Made by a program: the position numbers and the translations under genes
In this document: positions 28,632-37,344 of the stretch, piece by piece
Numbering within the stretch: the first letter of the stretch is position 1
How the letters are laid out: every line of letters begins with the position of its first letter
DNA from: Sphingomonas mali NBRC 15500
Lineage (GTDB): Bacteria; Pseudomonadota; Alphaproteobacteria; Sphingomonadales; Sphingomonadaceae
DNA: 64,000 bases
Assembly: GCF_001598415.1 (NCBI RefSeq)
Contig: NZ_BCYX01000012.1
Location: 57,316-121,315, forward strand
Direction: 5' to 3'
The notes under the pieces: model-generated
What the model saw: only the letters and a program-made list of their open reading frames with translations
Databases searched by the model: none
What the model was told of the DNA's origin: nothing

Positions 28632-28721
28632 TCAGAAGCGTTCGGGCCGCACGAGGACGGCTATGAGGTAGATCAGCAGGCCGAACGCGGTCAGCCCGGC
28701 GAGTGCGAGGTGCAGGTTCAT
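28632..28721 (-). CDS. kdpF: KdpF small membrane subunit
   Basis: This 29-residue peptide, too short for routine gene finders, begins [20 protein letters not shown] and ends VLVRPERF. A single membrane span followed by RPE(R/K)F is the KdpF signature. It precedes kdpA by 10 bp and stabilises the KdpFABC complex. Its ATG lies one base after the stop of the 27-residue peptide gene upstream, so translation is probably coupled. Confidence 0.9.
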   Translation of the reverse strand: MNLHLALAGLTAFGLLIYLIAVLVRPERF

Positions 28722-28722
28722 C

Positions 28723-28806
28723 TCAAGCCCCGTCGCACAGCCGCACGAAGGCGAGGGTCGCCAGGAACAGCCCGCCGAGCACGGCGAGCCAGATAATGTC
28801 GGGCAT
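28723..28806 (-). CDS. 27-residue membrane peptide leading the kdp operon
   Basis: This tiny gene has a strong ribosome binding site (AGGAGG, 6 bases before ATG) and encodes one membrane helix (MPDIIWLAVLGGLFLATLAF) followed by VRLCDGA. Its stop TGA is followed by G and then the kdpF ATG. Comparable short peptides with a Cys-Asp end occur before kdpF in other proteobacteria, to my recollection. It may be a second small subunit or a leader peptide. I do not assign a name. Confidence 0.75.
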   Translation of the reverse strand: MPDIIWLAVLGGLFLATLAFVRLCDGA

Positions 28807-28846
28807 GATCGGCCTCCTATTGGTCGGCCGGCGAGATAGGAGCGGA

Positions 28847-28900
28847 CGGCATTAAGGTGCGCGGGCGAAAGCGTGCCTGCGGCATTAAGAAGCCATTAGT
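28847..28900. promoter_or_regulatory. Repeated CATTAAG boxes in the kdp divergent promoter region
   Basis: CGGCATTAAG occurs at 28847-28856 and again at 28880-28889, 33 bp apart (three helix turns), with a related GCCATTAGT at 28892-28900. They lie between the start of the kdp operon (minus strand) and kdpD (plus strand). Direct repeats at whole-turn spacing suit an OmpR-family dimer such as KdpE. Binding is inferred. Confidence 0.5.
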
Positions 28901-28949
28901 TTTGGCGGCGGGACCCTTGTTGCCTTATCCTTCGCAGGCCACAAACCAT

Positions 28950-29015
28950 CCGTTCGTGCTGAGCTTGTCGAAGCACGGTGAATCTCATGCCCTTCGACAA
29001 GCTCGGGGCGAACGG
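28950..29015. repeat. Intergenic palindromic repeat, copy 2 (before kdpD)
   Basis: This is the same type as the repeat at 24772-24838: CCGTTCGTGCTGAGCTTGTC, a short middle, then CCCTTCGACAAGCTCGGGGC and GAACGG. Its right end supplies GGAG just before the TTG start of kdpD, so folding of this repeat could mask or expose that ribosome binding site. Confidence 0.8.
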
Positions 29016-29017
29016 AG

Positions 29018-31645
29018 TTGGTATTGTCGAGCGATAGCCGCCCTTCCCCCGACGCACTGCTTCGCGCCGCCAAAGCCGAAGAGCGAGGGCGGCTGAAGAT
29101 ATTCCTCGGCGCCGCGCCGGGCGTCGGCAAGACGTTCGAGATGCTGCGCGAGGGCGCCGAGCGGCAGCGGGCCGGGACGGACGTGGTGGTCGCGGTGGTC
29201 GAGACGCATGGCCGCGCCGAGACCCAGGCGCTGGTCGAGCCGCTCGACGTGATCGCTCGCCGGTCGATCGACTATCAGGGCCATACACTTGAGGAGATGG
29301 ACCTCGACGCCGTGCTGGAGCGGCGGCCGCAGCTCGCGCTGGTCGACGAATTCGCGCACACCAACGCGCCGGGCAGCCGTCATCCCAAGCGCTGGCAGGA
29401 TGTGATGGAACTGCTCGACGCCGGCATCGACGTCTACACCACGCTCAACGTCCAACATATCGACAGCCTCAACGATGTCGTCGCCAGCTTCACCCGGGTG
29501 CGGGTGCGAGAGACCGTGCCCGACAGCGTGTTCGACGGCGCCGAAGTCAAGGTGGTCGACCTGCCGCCCGACGAGCTGATCGAGCGGTTGAAGGCAGGCA
29601 AGGTCTACATTCCGGCCGAGGCGACGCGCGCGCTCGACCGCTTCTTCTCCAAGGCCAATCTGTCGGCGTTGCGCGAAATGGCGCTGCGCCGCGCGGCGCA
29701 GAGCGTCGACCAGGCACTGACCGAACATCTCGACACCCACGCCGTGACGGGCACCTATGCCGGTGGCGAGCGCGTGCTGGTGGCGGTCAGCGAGTTGCCC
29801 GGTGCGGATACATTGGTCCGGGCCGCCAAGCGCCTGGCCGATGCCTTGAAGGCACCCTGGCAAGCAGTGTTCATCGAAACGCCGCGTGCCGCCGGGTTCG
29901 CGGAGGAGCAACGGCGGCAGGTCGCCGACATGCTGGGCCTCGCCGCCAGCCTCGGCGCGACGATCGCCACCGTGCCCGCCGAGAGCGTTACCGCGGGTCT
30001 GCGCGACCAGATCGCGGAGGCCAGGATCACCCAATTGGTGATCGGCAAATCGAGTCGCACCTGGTGGTTCGCCTTGCGTCACGGATCGGTGGTCGATGCG
30101 ATGCTGACGGCCGGCGAGGGGCTGGCGGTCCACGTCATTCCCGCCGGCGACGCGCCGCCGCGGACCCGAACCAGCGTCCCGCGCGGCGACTGGAGTCTCG
30201 CGGTCGATGCGTTCGTGCCGGTGCTGCTGGTGGCGATGACGACGGTTCTGGCCAGAGCGGTCGAGCCGTGGATCGGGCCTGGCGGGATCGACCTCATCTA
30301 CCTGCTGCCGGTAATCGTGGGATCGGCGCGGCTTGGGCTATGGCCGGGCGTCGCGACGGGTATCCTGGCGGGGCTCGCCTATAATTTCTTCTTCCTGCCA
30401 CCGCTCTATACCTTCACCATCGCCGACCCGCAGAGCGTGCTGACGATGTTCGTCCTGATCGGTATCGCGACTTTCACCGCGAACCTGACCGGGCGGCTTC
30501 AGGTCCGCGCGACGATCGGTGCGCGCAGCGCGCAGGAGAATGCCGCGGTGGCGGGTTTCGGCCAGGCGCTGGCGCGTGCGTCGGACTGGCGGAGCACCAG
30601 CCAGACGATCTGCAACGAGGCGGCGCGATTGCTCGGCGTGACGGTGATCCTGCTCGATCAACGCGACGGCGAGCTCGAATGCATCGCCTCGGCGCCGGGA
30701 CCGATACCCGAGCTCGGCACGGTCGACCGCGCTGCCGCCGACTGGGCGTGGAGCAGGGGCGAGGCGACCGGCGTGGGTACCGCCACCCTGGTCTCCGCGG
30801 ACTGGCAATTCCAACCGCTCAAGACCTCGCTCGGCATACTCGGCGTCGTGGGCTTGCTGGCGGAGGATGGCGGCAATCCCGTCGGCGCCGACCGCGCGGT
30901 GCTGCTGACGACGTTGCTCGGCCAGGCCGCACTGGCGCAGGAGCGGCTGAAGCTCGAGGATCAGCTGCGTGACGTATCGGTGTTGCGCGAACGTGATCGG
31001 CTGCGCGCGGCCCTGCTGTCGTCGATCGGGCACGATCTGCGCACCCCGCTGACCTCGGTCGCCGCCTCGGTCGACGCGCTGGCGCGGCAATATCCCGACG
31101 CCGCGGCGGTACCGTTGGCGCGCGCCGATATCGCCCGACTGCGGCGTTTCCTCGACAATCTGCTCGACATGGTGCGGCTCGATACGGGCGCGCTGGCGAT
31201 CTCCCCCGAATCGATCGACCTGACCGACGCCGTGGCGAGCGCCGTCCACGATCTCAAGGATTTGCTGCGCGGCGTCCATATCGACTTGCAGGTGCCGGTC
31301 GACTTGCCGCTGGTGCGGGCGGATCCGACCTTGCTCCACCATGTGCTGATCAACCTGCTCGCCAATGCCGCGATCCATGGCGGTGACGGGCGGGTCGCGA
31401 TTGTCGGCAAGAGGACGCCAGACGCCGTATTGCTGTCGGTGCGCGACCACGGCCCGGGGCTCGAGCCGGGCTCGGAAAGGCGCGTATTCGACACCTTCGC
31501 GCAAGGGCGCGGGAGCGACCGCAGCGGGGGTAGCGGGCTCGGCCTCGCCATCGCCAAGGGATTCGCCGAGGCGATGCAGGTCGGCATCACTGCGCGCAAC
31601 CATCCCGACGGCGGCGCCGAGTTCTCGCTCGCCTTCGCCGTATAG
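29018..31645 (+). CDS. kdpD: KdpD sensor histidine kinase
   Basis: This protein is about 875 residues. The N-terminal KdpD domain has a Walker A (GAAPGVGKT, 31-39) and VDEFAHTNAPGSRHPKRWQD. A UspA-like domain follows (YAGGERVLVAVSELPGADTL). Four close membrane spans lie at about 395-500 (DUF4118), then a GAF-like region, the HisKA phospho-acceptor H672 in SSIGHDLRTPLTSV, and an ATPase domain (LLANAAIHGGDGRVAI, GSGLGLAIAKGFAEAM). Only TTG starts fit: 29018, or 29024, which has better spacing to GGAG. The gene is divergent from kdpFABC-kdpE, so the kinase is separated from its regulator by the whole transporter operon. Confidence 0.95.
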   Translation: MVLSSDSRPSPDALLRAAKAEERGRLKIFLGAAPGVGKTFEMLREGAERQRAGTDVVVAVVETHGRAETQALVEPLDVIARRSIDYQGHTLEEMDLDAVLERRPQLALVDEFAHTNAPGSRHPKRWQDVMELLDAGIDVYTTLNVQHIDSLNDVVASFTRVRVRETVPDSVFDGAEVKVVDLPPDELIERLKAGKVYIPAEATRALDRFFSKANLSALREMALRRAAQSVDQALTEHLDTHAVTGTYAGGERVLVAVSELPGADTLVRAAKRLADALKAPWQAVFIETPRAAGFAEEQRRQVADMLGLAASLGATIATVPAESVTAGLRDQIAEARITQLVIGKSSRTWWFALRHGSVVDAMLTAGEGLAVHVIPAGDAPPRTRTSVPRGDWSLAVDAFVPVLLVAMTTVLARAVEPWIGPGGIDLIYLLPVIVGSARLGLWPGVATGILAGLAYNFFFLPPLYTFTIADPQSVLTMFVLIGIATFTANLTGRLQVRATIGARSAQENAAVAGFGQALARASDWRSTSQTICNEAARLLGVTVILLDQRDGELECIASAPGPIPELGTVDRAAADWAWSRGEATGVGTATLVSADWQFQPLKTSLGILGVVGLLAEDGGNPVGADRAVLLTTLLGQAALAQERLKLEDQLRDVSVLRERDRLRAALLSSIGHDLRTPLTSVAASVDALARQYPDAAAVPLARADIARLRRFLDNLLDMVRLDTGALAISPESIDLTDAVASAVHDLKDLLRGVHIDLQVPVDLPLVRADPTLLHHVLINLLANAAIHGGDGRVAIVGKRTPDAVLLSVRDHGPGLEPGSERRVFDTFAQGRGSDRSGGSGLGLAIAKGFAEAMQVGITARNHPDGGAEFSLAFAV

Positions 31646-31793
31646 CCCGATCCTTCCGGTCCGGCTCTGCCGCATGTCGATTCGTCGCAAGCCGTTTGTA
31701 CATCAGATCGATCGGAATAGCTTTGGGTCAGGCGCCGCCGAGTCGGAGGTGCTCACAAGAACAGAGGCGACGCGCCCGCTTGGGAGAGCTGTC

Positions 31794-32393
31794 ATGGATC
31801 GCGACTTCGACACGTCGTTCGACAAGCCTGTTCCGATCATCGTCTCGGTCAAGGGTGATACCCAGATCGCGGCGAGGTTGCAGCGAGTCGAGCTCGACCT
31901 TTCCCGCTTCCACAACGGACGCTGGGCATTGCAACTCGATGCGGTGATGGCCAATCGAGCCGAGCCCGCCGTCATCCTGGCGCAGGGCGTGGCGTGTCTG
32001 GCGGTCGCCTGGTGGGCGCAGCTATCGCCGCGCTCGTACCTGCGCAATATCCGCGGCGCGGTGCTGTTGTCGCCGCTAAGCTATGGCTTCGGCCAGTCGG
32101 CGATCGCCCGCAACGTCCGGTTGAGCCCGGCGACGAAGCTGCCATTCCCGTCGATTGTCGCCTGCGATCCGTCGCCCGCGGTCGAACAAGTCCTGGCGCT
32201 GGCCGACAGCTGGGGAAGCCGCTTCGTCGATCCGAGCAGCCTGACGTCCGCCCATCCGAGCAATCGCAGCGCGATCGGCACCCATGCCGAGGAGCGGCTG
32301 GTCGACCTGCTCGCGACGTTGGGCACCGAAGCGTTCGCGTGTCCGACACCCGAACGCGCCGATCCGGAACGGTTACTCGCGCTGGTCGATTAA
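31794..32393 (+). CDS. RBBP9/YdeN-like serine hydrolase-fold protein
   Basis: The ATG at 31794, after GGGAGAG, gives 199 residues. The fold signature VILAQGVACLAVAWWAQLSP, IRGAVLLSPL and PFPSIVACDPSP matches the RBBP9/YdeN alpha/beta-hydrolase family. The usual nucleophile context GHSLG is replaced by AQGVA (no serine), so catalytic activity is doubtful. The longer frame reaching upstream overlaps kdpD and is not needed. The function is unknown. It lies 148 bp downstream of kdpD and may have its own promoter. Confidence 0.7.
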   Translation: MDRDFDTSFDKPVPIIVSVKGDTQIAARLQRVELDLSRFHNGRWALQLDAVMANRAEPAVILAQGVACLAVAWWAQLSPRSYLRNIRGAVLLSPLSYGFGQSAIARNVRLSPATKLPFPSIVACDPSPAVEQVLALADSWGSRFVDPSSLTSAHPSNRSAIGTHAEERLVDLLATLGTEAFACPTPERADPERLLALVD

Positions 32394-32441
32394 TCCGCGG
32401 CACGCGGTGACAGCGGCGCGCTTCGCCCCTAACAAGGCGAG

Positions 32442-34139
32442 GTGACCGGGGGCGACGCCACAAGAACGCTGCGCATGATGCTGGCGATCACGCGCGCCCT
32501 GGCGGCAATGAGCCCGCGGCGGACGGCAATCGCTCTGGGCCTCGCGCTCGGCGGTGCCGCGGTCGAGGGCGCCGGGCTGCTGCTACTCGTACCGATCCTG
32601 ACCGTGGTGACCGGCGGCGGCCCGGGCTGGGTGCATCATTACGCCGCGAAATGGGGCATTGCCGACACCCCGCACCTGATCGCGTGGATGATGATCGCCT
32701 TCATGGTGATGATGGTCGTGCGCGGGTTGGTACTCTATGCGCGCGATCTCTCGATGCAGTCGCTCCAGGCGCGCTTCGTCGATGCCGAGCGCTTGCGCAT
32801 CCTGCGCGCGCTGGCGGTGGCGCCGTGGCGGGAAATCGCCGCGCTCGACCATTCGCGGACGACGACGTTGATCGGCATCGACGTGATGCGGATCGGCGTC
32901 ACCGCACAGCAATTGATCCAGATGGCCGTCGCCTTCATCTCCACCTTGGCGCAGCTGGCCGTGGTCGCTGCACTCGCTCCGGTGCTCGCACTGATCGCGG
33001 GCGTGGGGATGGTGATCGGGGCGGCGCTGATCGCGCTCAACCAGGCCCGCAATCGCAGCAGCGGCGAGCTGGCGATGCGCGCGGGCCAGAACATGATGAG
33101 CAACGCCAGCGGCTTCCTGGGCGGGCTGAAGATCGCGGCCGCGCAACAGATGCGCGATCGCTTCGTCGGCGAATTCGCCGCGTCGCAATCGCTGGCGCGG
33201 CGGCGGCAATTATGGTTCCAGCGCGATCAGGCACGGGCGCGCTTGTGGTTCACGTTGGGATCGGCGGTGGCGTTGGCGGGCGTGGTCCTCGCGGGCGTCA
33301 ACCTGTTGGGCGTGCCGCCGGCACGGCTGATCATCGTCGTCCTGGTGTTCGGCCGGATGGTCGGCCCAGCCCAGGCGATCCAGCAATCGATCCAGCAAGT
33401 CGCCTATGGCGTTCCCGCCTTCGAGGCCGTGCGTGAGGCGGAGCGGCATTTTGGCGCGTTTGCTCAGACCAACGCCGACGTCCCGCCGCCGGGACCGATC
33501 GAGCTTTCGCATGTGACCTATCGCCATCACGGCGGCGGCGGCGTGAGTGACGCGACGCTGACCATCGCCGAAGGATCGATCACTGGGCTGACCGGTGCGA
33601 GTGGCGGCGGCAAGACCACGCTGGTCGACATCATCACCGGTCTGCTCGAACCGCAACAGGGCACGATCACCGTTGGCGGTCGCGCGCTCGGCAGTGGCTG
33701 GGGCGGGGCGATCGCCTATGTCCCGCAGGACGGCTTCCTGTTCCACGACAGCGTGCGCCGCAACCTCGATTGGGGTGACGAAACGGTCAGCGAAGACATG
33801 ATGCACGCGGCGATCGAAATGGTCGGCGCGACCGCGATCGTCGGGCGGATGCCGCGGGGAATCGACAGCGTCGTGGGCGAGCGGGGCGCGCTGTTGTCGG
33901 GCGGCGAACGTCAGCGCCTGGCCATCGCCCGCGCCTTGCTGCGCAAGCCCCGGCTGCTGGTCCTCGATGAGGCGACGAACGCGATCGATCAGGCAAGCGA
34001 AGGCGATCTGCTGACACGCCTGGCCGCGCTCGACCCGCGCCCGACGATCCTGATCGTCGCGCACCGCGATTCGAGCTTGCGGCTGTGCGATACGCTGATC
34101 CGTGTGGACGACGGCGTCGCGCGGGTGGAAGGGGGGTGA
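32442..34139 (+). CDS. ABC exporter, fused membrane and ATPase domains
   Basis: This is a 565-residue half-transporter. Six membrane spans lie in residues ~20-330 (ALGLALGGAAVEGAGLLLLV, AFISTLAQLAVVAALAPVLA). The ATPase domain follows, with Walker A GASGGGKTT (~385-393), Q-loop YVPQDGFLFHD, signature LLSGGERQRLAIARALL and Walker B LLVLDEATNAID, then the H-loop IVAHRDS. It would act as a dimer in the inner membrane. The substrate is unknown; this branch often exports peptides or lipids. A GTG start at 32442 is used, but ATG at 32475 is an alternative because the AAGGCGAG lies too close to the GTG. Confidence 0.88.
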   Translation: MTGGDATRTLRMMLAITRALAAMSPRRTAIALGLALGGAAVEGAGLLLLVPILTVVTGGGPGWVHHYAAKWGIADTPHLIAWMMIAFMVMMVVRGLVLYARDLSMQSLQARFVDAERLRILRALAVAPWREIAALDHSRTTTLIGIDVMRIGVTAQQLIQMAVAFISTLAQLAVVAALAPVLALIAGVGMVIGAALIALNQARNRSSGELAMRAGQNMMSNASGFLGGLKIAAAQQMRDRFVGEFAASQSLARRRQLWFQRDQARARLWFTLGSAVALAGVVLAGVNLLGVPPARLIIVVLVFGRMVGPAQAIQQSIQQVAYGVPAFEAVREAERHFGAFAQTNADVPPPGPIELSHVTYRHHGGGGVSDATLTIAEGSITGLTGASGGGKTTLVDIITGLLEPQQGTITVGGRALGSGWGGAIAYVPQDGFLFHDSVRRNLDWGDETVSEDMMHAAIEMVGATAIVGRMPRGIDSVVGERGALLSGGERQRLAIARALLRKPRLLVLDEATNAIDQASEGDLLTRLAALDPRPTILIVAHRDSSLRLCDTLIRVDDGVARVEGG

Positions 34140-34150
34140 CCTCCTTGAAC

Positions 34151-34258
34151 GTCATGCCGGGCTCGTCCCGGCATCCACCGTGCCGGCACCGAGCGGCACG
34201 AGTTTCGAGTTCCAGGCAGCGTTGCTCGGTGGACCCCGGCACAAGGCCGGGGTGACGG
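34151..34258. repeat. Intergenic palindromic repeat (GTCATGCCGGGCTCGTCCCG type), copy 1
   Basis: The left arm begins GTCATGCCGGGCTCGTCCCG and the right arm ends GGCACAAGGCCGGGGTGACG. Both arms recur almost unchanged at 51648-51744 with a different centre. It lies between convergent genes (ABC exporter and zinc peptidase) and may form a terminator-like stem. Confidence 0.85.
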
Positions 34259-34282
34259 TTGTAGTGGGCGCACGCGCCTAGC

Positions 34283-35203
34283 TCAGATCGCTCCCGCGAA
34301 CGTATCGCACTGGCGGTAGTCGCCGCTGTCGATGCCGCGCTTCAGCCACGTCATGCGTTGTTCGGATGTGCCGTGAGTGAAGCTGTCGGGCATCACGCGG
34401 CCCTGCGTTTCCCTTTGCAGCGTGTCGTCGCCGATTGCCTTGGCCGCGGTCATGCCTTCCTGCAGATCGTCGGGGTCCATGCGGTCGCGATTCTGCGCCG
34501 CCCAGACGCCGGCGAAGCAATCGGCCTGGAGCTCGAGCATCACCGACAGGCGATTGCCCTGGGCCTCGTTCGAGCTGCGTTGCAGCCGCGTCACGCGATC
34601 GGAAATGCCCATCAAATTCTGGATGTGATGGCCGAATTCGTGCGCGATGACGTAGTCCTGGGCGAAGTCGCCCGGCGCACCGAAACGCTGGGACAATTCC
34701 TGGAAGAAGCTGGTGTCGAGATAGATGCCCCGGTCGCCCGGGCAATAGAATGGTCCCATCGCCGATTGCGCGGCGCCGCAGCCCGATTGGCCGTTGCCCG
34801 AATAGAAGACCAATTTGGGGGCGACGAAGCGCTGGCCCTGTTGCTGGAAGATCGCCGCCCAGGTCTTGTCGGCCGAGCTGAAGGCATTGCAGGCCACCTT
34901 TGACGAGGCGTCGAGGGTGCAGCTGGACCGGACGTCGGTGCCGCCGGCGGTGCGGCTCGCCTCGGTCGGCGCGCGAGTGCCGCCGGTGCCGCCGGTGTCG
35001 GCGAACTGGAGCCCGCCGCTGAACAGGAAGAAGAGACCGACGACGACTGCAACGCCCAGGCAGCCGAACCGGTTGAAGATGAGCGGCAGGAAGGCGAACA
35101 GCAGCCCGCCGCCGCCTCCACCGCCGCCGAATCCTCCAAAGCCGCTGCCCTGGCCGCGCTGATCCTCGACATTGATGTTGGGATCGAAGTCGTCGAGCCG
35201 CAT
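34283..35203 (-). CDS. ypfJ: YpfJ-type neutral zinc metallopeptidase
   Basis: This 306-residue protein starts at the ATG 35201-35203. The first 40 residues are acidic and then Gly-rich (GFGGFGGGGGGGG). One membrane span follows (VAVVVGLFFLFSGG, 51-64). The zincin motif HEFGH lies at 188-192 (YVIAHEFGHHIQNLM) and a third ligand is likely in MLELQADCFAGVW. The catalytic domain should face the periplasm. The family is widespread but poorly characterised. It is divergent from the patatin gene. Confidence 0.9.
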   Translation of the reverse strand: MRLDDFDPNINVEDQRGQGSGFGGFGGGGGGGGLLFAFLPLIFNRFGCLGVAVVVGLFFLFSGGLQFADTGGTGGTRAPTEASRTAGGTDVRSSCTLDASSKVACNAFSSADKTWAAIFQQQGQRFVAPKLVFYSGNGQSGCGAAQSAMGPFYCPGDRGIYLDTSFFQELSQRFGAPGDFAQDYVIAHEFGHHIQNLMGISDRVTRLQRSSNEAQGNRLSVMLELQADCFAGVWAAQNRDRMDPDDLQEGMTAAKAIGDDTLQRETQGRVMPDSFTHGTSEQRMTWLKRGIDSGDYRQCDTFAGAI

Positions 35204-35310
35204 CGGCTGTCCCTTTTGTCGTTTTCGTCGCGTATCAAAATGCGCTCCAACGCCCATGGTTGCAATCGCCCGATTGATCGACTCAGGCTCTTGGCCCATG
35301 CGGGCTCGCG

Positions 35311-36444
35311 ATGGCCGATACCAATGCCCGCCGCCGCGCCAAGGCGCTTCCCTTGCCCGAACAGGTGGCATTGGTGCTTCAGGGCGGCGGCGCGCTGGGC
35401 AGCTATCAGGCCGGCGTCATCGAAGGGTTGGAAGCGAGCGGGATCGAGCTCGACTGGGTAGCCGGCATTTCGATCGGCGCGGTCAATGCCGCGATCGTCG
35501 CGGGCAACCCGCCCGAGCGGCGGGTCGAACGGCTGACCGCGTTCTGGGACAAGGTGACGAGTTCGCTCCCCAGCTTTCCCATCTTCCCCGACGACATGGT
35601 GCGCGAGGCATTGCACGAATGGTCGGCAGGCTTTGTGATGCTGGCGGGCGTCCCCGGTTTCTTCTCGCCGCGCGGCCTGCCGCCAGTGATGGCGGCGCCG
35701 GGGACCAGCGCCGCGCTCAGTTTCTATGACAGCGCGCCGCTCAGCGACACGTTGAACGAGCTGGTCGATTGGGACTTGCTCAACGATGGGCCGGTCCGGC
35801 TGTCAGTCGGCGCGGTCGATGTCGAAAACGGCAATTTCCGCTATTTCGACAACCGGCTCGAGCGGATCGACGCGCGGCACATCATGGCGTCCGGGGCCTT
35901 GCCGCCCGGCCTGCCACCGGTCGAGATTGACGGCCGGCTATGGTGGGACGGCGGGCTCGTTTCCAACACTCCGCTCAGCCATGTGCTCGACCATCAGAGC
36001 GAAGCCTTGCTGGTGTTCCAGGTCGATCTGTTCCCGTCGATCGCGGTGCGGCCGCGGACGATCATGGACGTGATGGCGCGCGAGAAGGAAATTCGCTTTT
36101 CGAGTCGATCGCGCGAAATCTCGACTCAGCTGATGCGACTGCGCAAGGACCGCGAGATCGCGCGGCGCGTGCTCGCCAAGCTGCCGCCCGAAATGGGCAA
36201 CGATCCCGACGTCCGCGCGCTCGCCGAACGATCGGCCGAATATCCGGTCAATCTGGTCCATCTGATCTATCGCGCCAATGCCTGGGAAGGCGGTGCGCGC
36301 GACTTCGAATTCTCGGCGCGGACGATGCGCGAGCATTGGCTTGCCGGCAGCGAGGACGTCGCAGCGACGATGGCCAATGCCGAGCTGGTCGCGGAGAACA
36401 TCATGGACGGCAAGACCGCCGCCTTCGACCTCACCCCTCGCTAA
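35311..36444 (+). CDS. Patatin-like phospholipase with DUF3734-type C-terminus
   Basis: This 377-residue protein has the oxyanion motif GGGALG (25-30), nucleophile elbow GISIG with S54, and catalytic Asp D213 in WWDGGLVSNTPL. The C-terminal half (FSSRSREISTQLMRLRKDRE ... VNLVHLIYRANAWEGGARDF) matches the DUF3734 extension. It is a cytoplasmic lipid acyl hydrolase. The 3-hydroxybutyrate dehydrogenase gene follows 13 bp downstream, suggesting a link to polyhydroxybutyrate or fatty-acid use; this pairing is common in alphaproteobacteria to my recollection. Confidence 0.9.
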   Translation: MADTNARRRAKALPLPEQVALVLQGGGALGSYQAGVIEGLEASGIELDWVAGISIGAVNAAIVAGNPPERRVERLTAFWDKVTSSLPSFPIFPDDMVREALHEWSAGFVMLAGVPGFFSPRGLPPVMAAPGTSAALSFYDSAPLSDTLNELVDWDLLNDGPVRLSVGAVDVENGNFRYFDNRLERIDARHIMASGALPPGLPPVEIDGRLWWDGGLVSNTPLSHVLDHQSEALLVFQVDLFPSIAVRPRTIMDVMAREKEIRFSSRSREISTQLMRLRKDREIARRVLAKLPPEMGNDPDVRALAERSAEYPVNLVHLIYRANAWEGGARDFEFSARTMREHWLAGSEDVAATMANAELVAENIMDGKTAAFDLTPR

Positions 36445-36457
36445 GGAGAAGACCCCT

Positions 36458-37243
36458 ATGTTCCTCAAGGGCAAGAGCGCGATCGTCACCGGTTCGACCT
36501 CGGGCATCGGGTTGGCCTATGCCAAGGCGTTCGCCGCCGAGGGCGCGAGCGTGATGATCAACGGCTTCGGCGACGCCGCGGCGATCGAGACGGAACGCGC
36601 CGCGCTGGAAGCGACGAGTGGGGCGAAGGCGCTGTACGATGCCGCCGACATGACCAAGGCCGAGGCGATCGAAGCGATGGTCAAACGCTGCCATGACGAG
36701 CTTGGCGGCCCCGACATCATCGTCAACAATGCCGGCATTCAGCATGTCGCGCCGATCGACGAATTTCCGATCGACAAATGGGACGCGATCATCGCGATCA
36801 ACCTGACCAGCGCCTTCCACATGATGCGCGCGTCGATCCCCTATATGAAGGCGGCGAAATGGGGCCGGATCATCTCGACTGCCTCGGCGCACAGCCTGGT
36901 CGCGAGCCCCAACAAATCGGCCTATGTCGCCGCCAAGCACGGCATCGCCGGCCTGACCAAGACCGCGGCGCTGGAAGTCGCGACCCATGGCATCACGGTC
37001 AACGCGATCTCGCCCGGCTATGTCTGGACGCCGCTGGTCGAGAACCAGATTCCGGACACGATGAAGGCGCGCGGCCTCACGCGCGAGCAGGTGATGAACG
37101 ACGTGCTGCTCGCCGCCCAGCCGACCAAGGAATTCGTCACGCCCGAACAGGTCGCGGCGCTCGCCTTGTTCCTGTGCCGTGACGAGGCCAAGTCGATCAC
37201 CGGTGCCAATATGACCGTCGACGGCGGCTGGACCGCCGCCTGA
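36458..37243 (+). CDS. bdhA: 3-hydroxybutyrate dehydrogenase (SDR family)
   Basis: The start is the ATG at 36458 after AAGGAGA, giving 261 residues. The NAD motif is TGSTSGIG, followed by NNAGIQHVAPIDEFPIDKWD. The catalytic serine is in TASAHSLVASPNKSAY and the Tyr-Lys pair in YVAAKHG. The C-terminal VDGGWTAA is typical. The segment AGIQHVAPIDEFP is characteristic of D-3-hydroxybutyrate dehydrogenases, which convert 3-hydroxybutyrate to acetoacetate during polymer breakdown. It is co-transcribed with the patatin gene. Confidence 0.92.
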   Translation: MFLKGKSAIVTGSTSGIGLAYAKAFAAEGASVMINGFGDAAAIETERAALEATSGAKALYDAADMTKAEAIEAMVKRCHDELGGPDIIVNNAGIQHVAPIDEFPIDKWDAIIAINLTSAFHMMRASIPYMKAAKWGRIISTASAHSLVASPNKSAYVAAKHGIAGLTKTAALEVATHGITVNAISPGYVWTPLVENQIPDTMKARGLTREQVMNDVLLAAQPTKEFVTPEQVAALALFLCRDEAKSITGANMTVDGGWTAA

Positions 37244-37270
37244 CGCCTTTTCAGCTTCGCTGCACCGTGA

Positions 37271-37292
37271 CCGTTTCAGCTTGCTGAAACGG
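37271..37292. terminator. Hairpin after bdhA
   Basis: CCGTTTCAGC and GCTGAAACGG form a perfect 10-bp stem around TT, 28 bp after the bdhA stop. No T run follows, so it is a likely mRNA-end hairpin or weak terminator. Confidence 0.5.
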
Positions 37293-37344
37293 AGTCTAAC
37301 GTATCGCCTGCGCAACCAACCGTCCGGTGGTTGGTTGTCGCGGC

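Noticed and set aside
27230..28666. 478-codon plus-strand open frame
   Set aside because: It is antisense to KdpA. The product is hydrophilic and His/Arg/Glu-rich, as expected from reading a membrane protein backwards.
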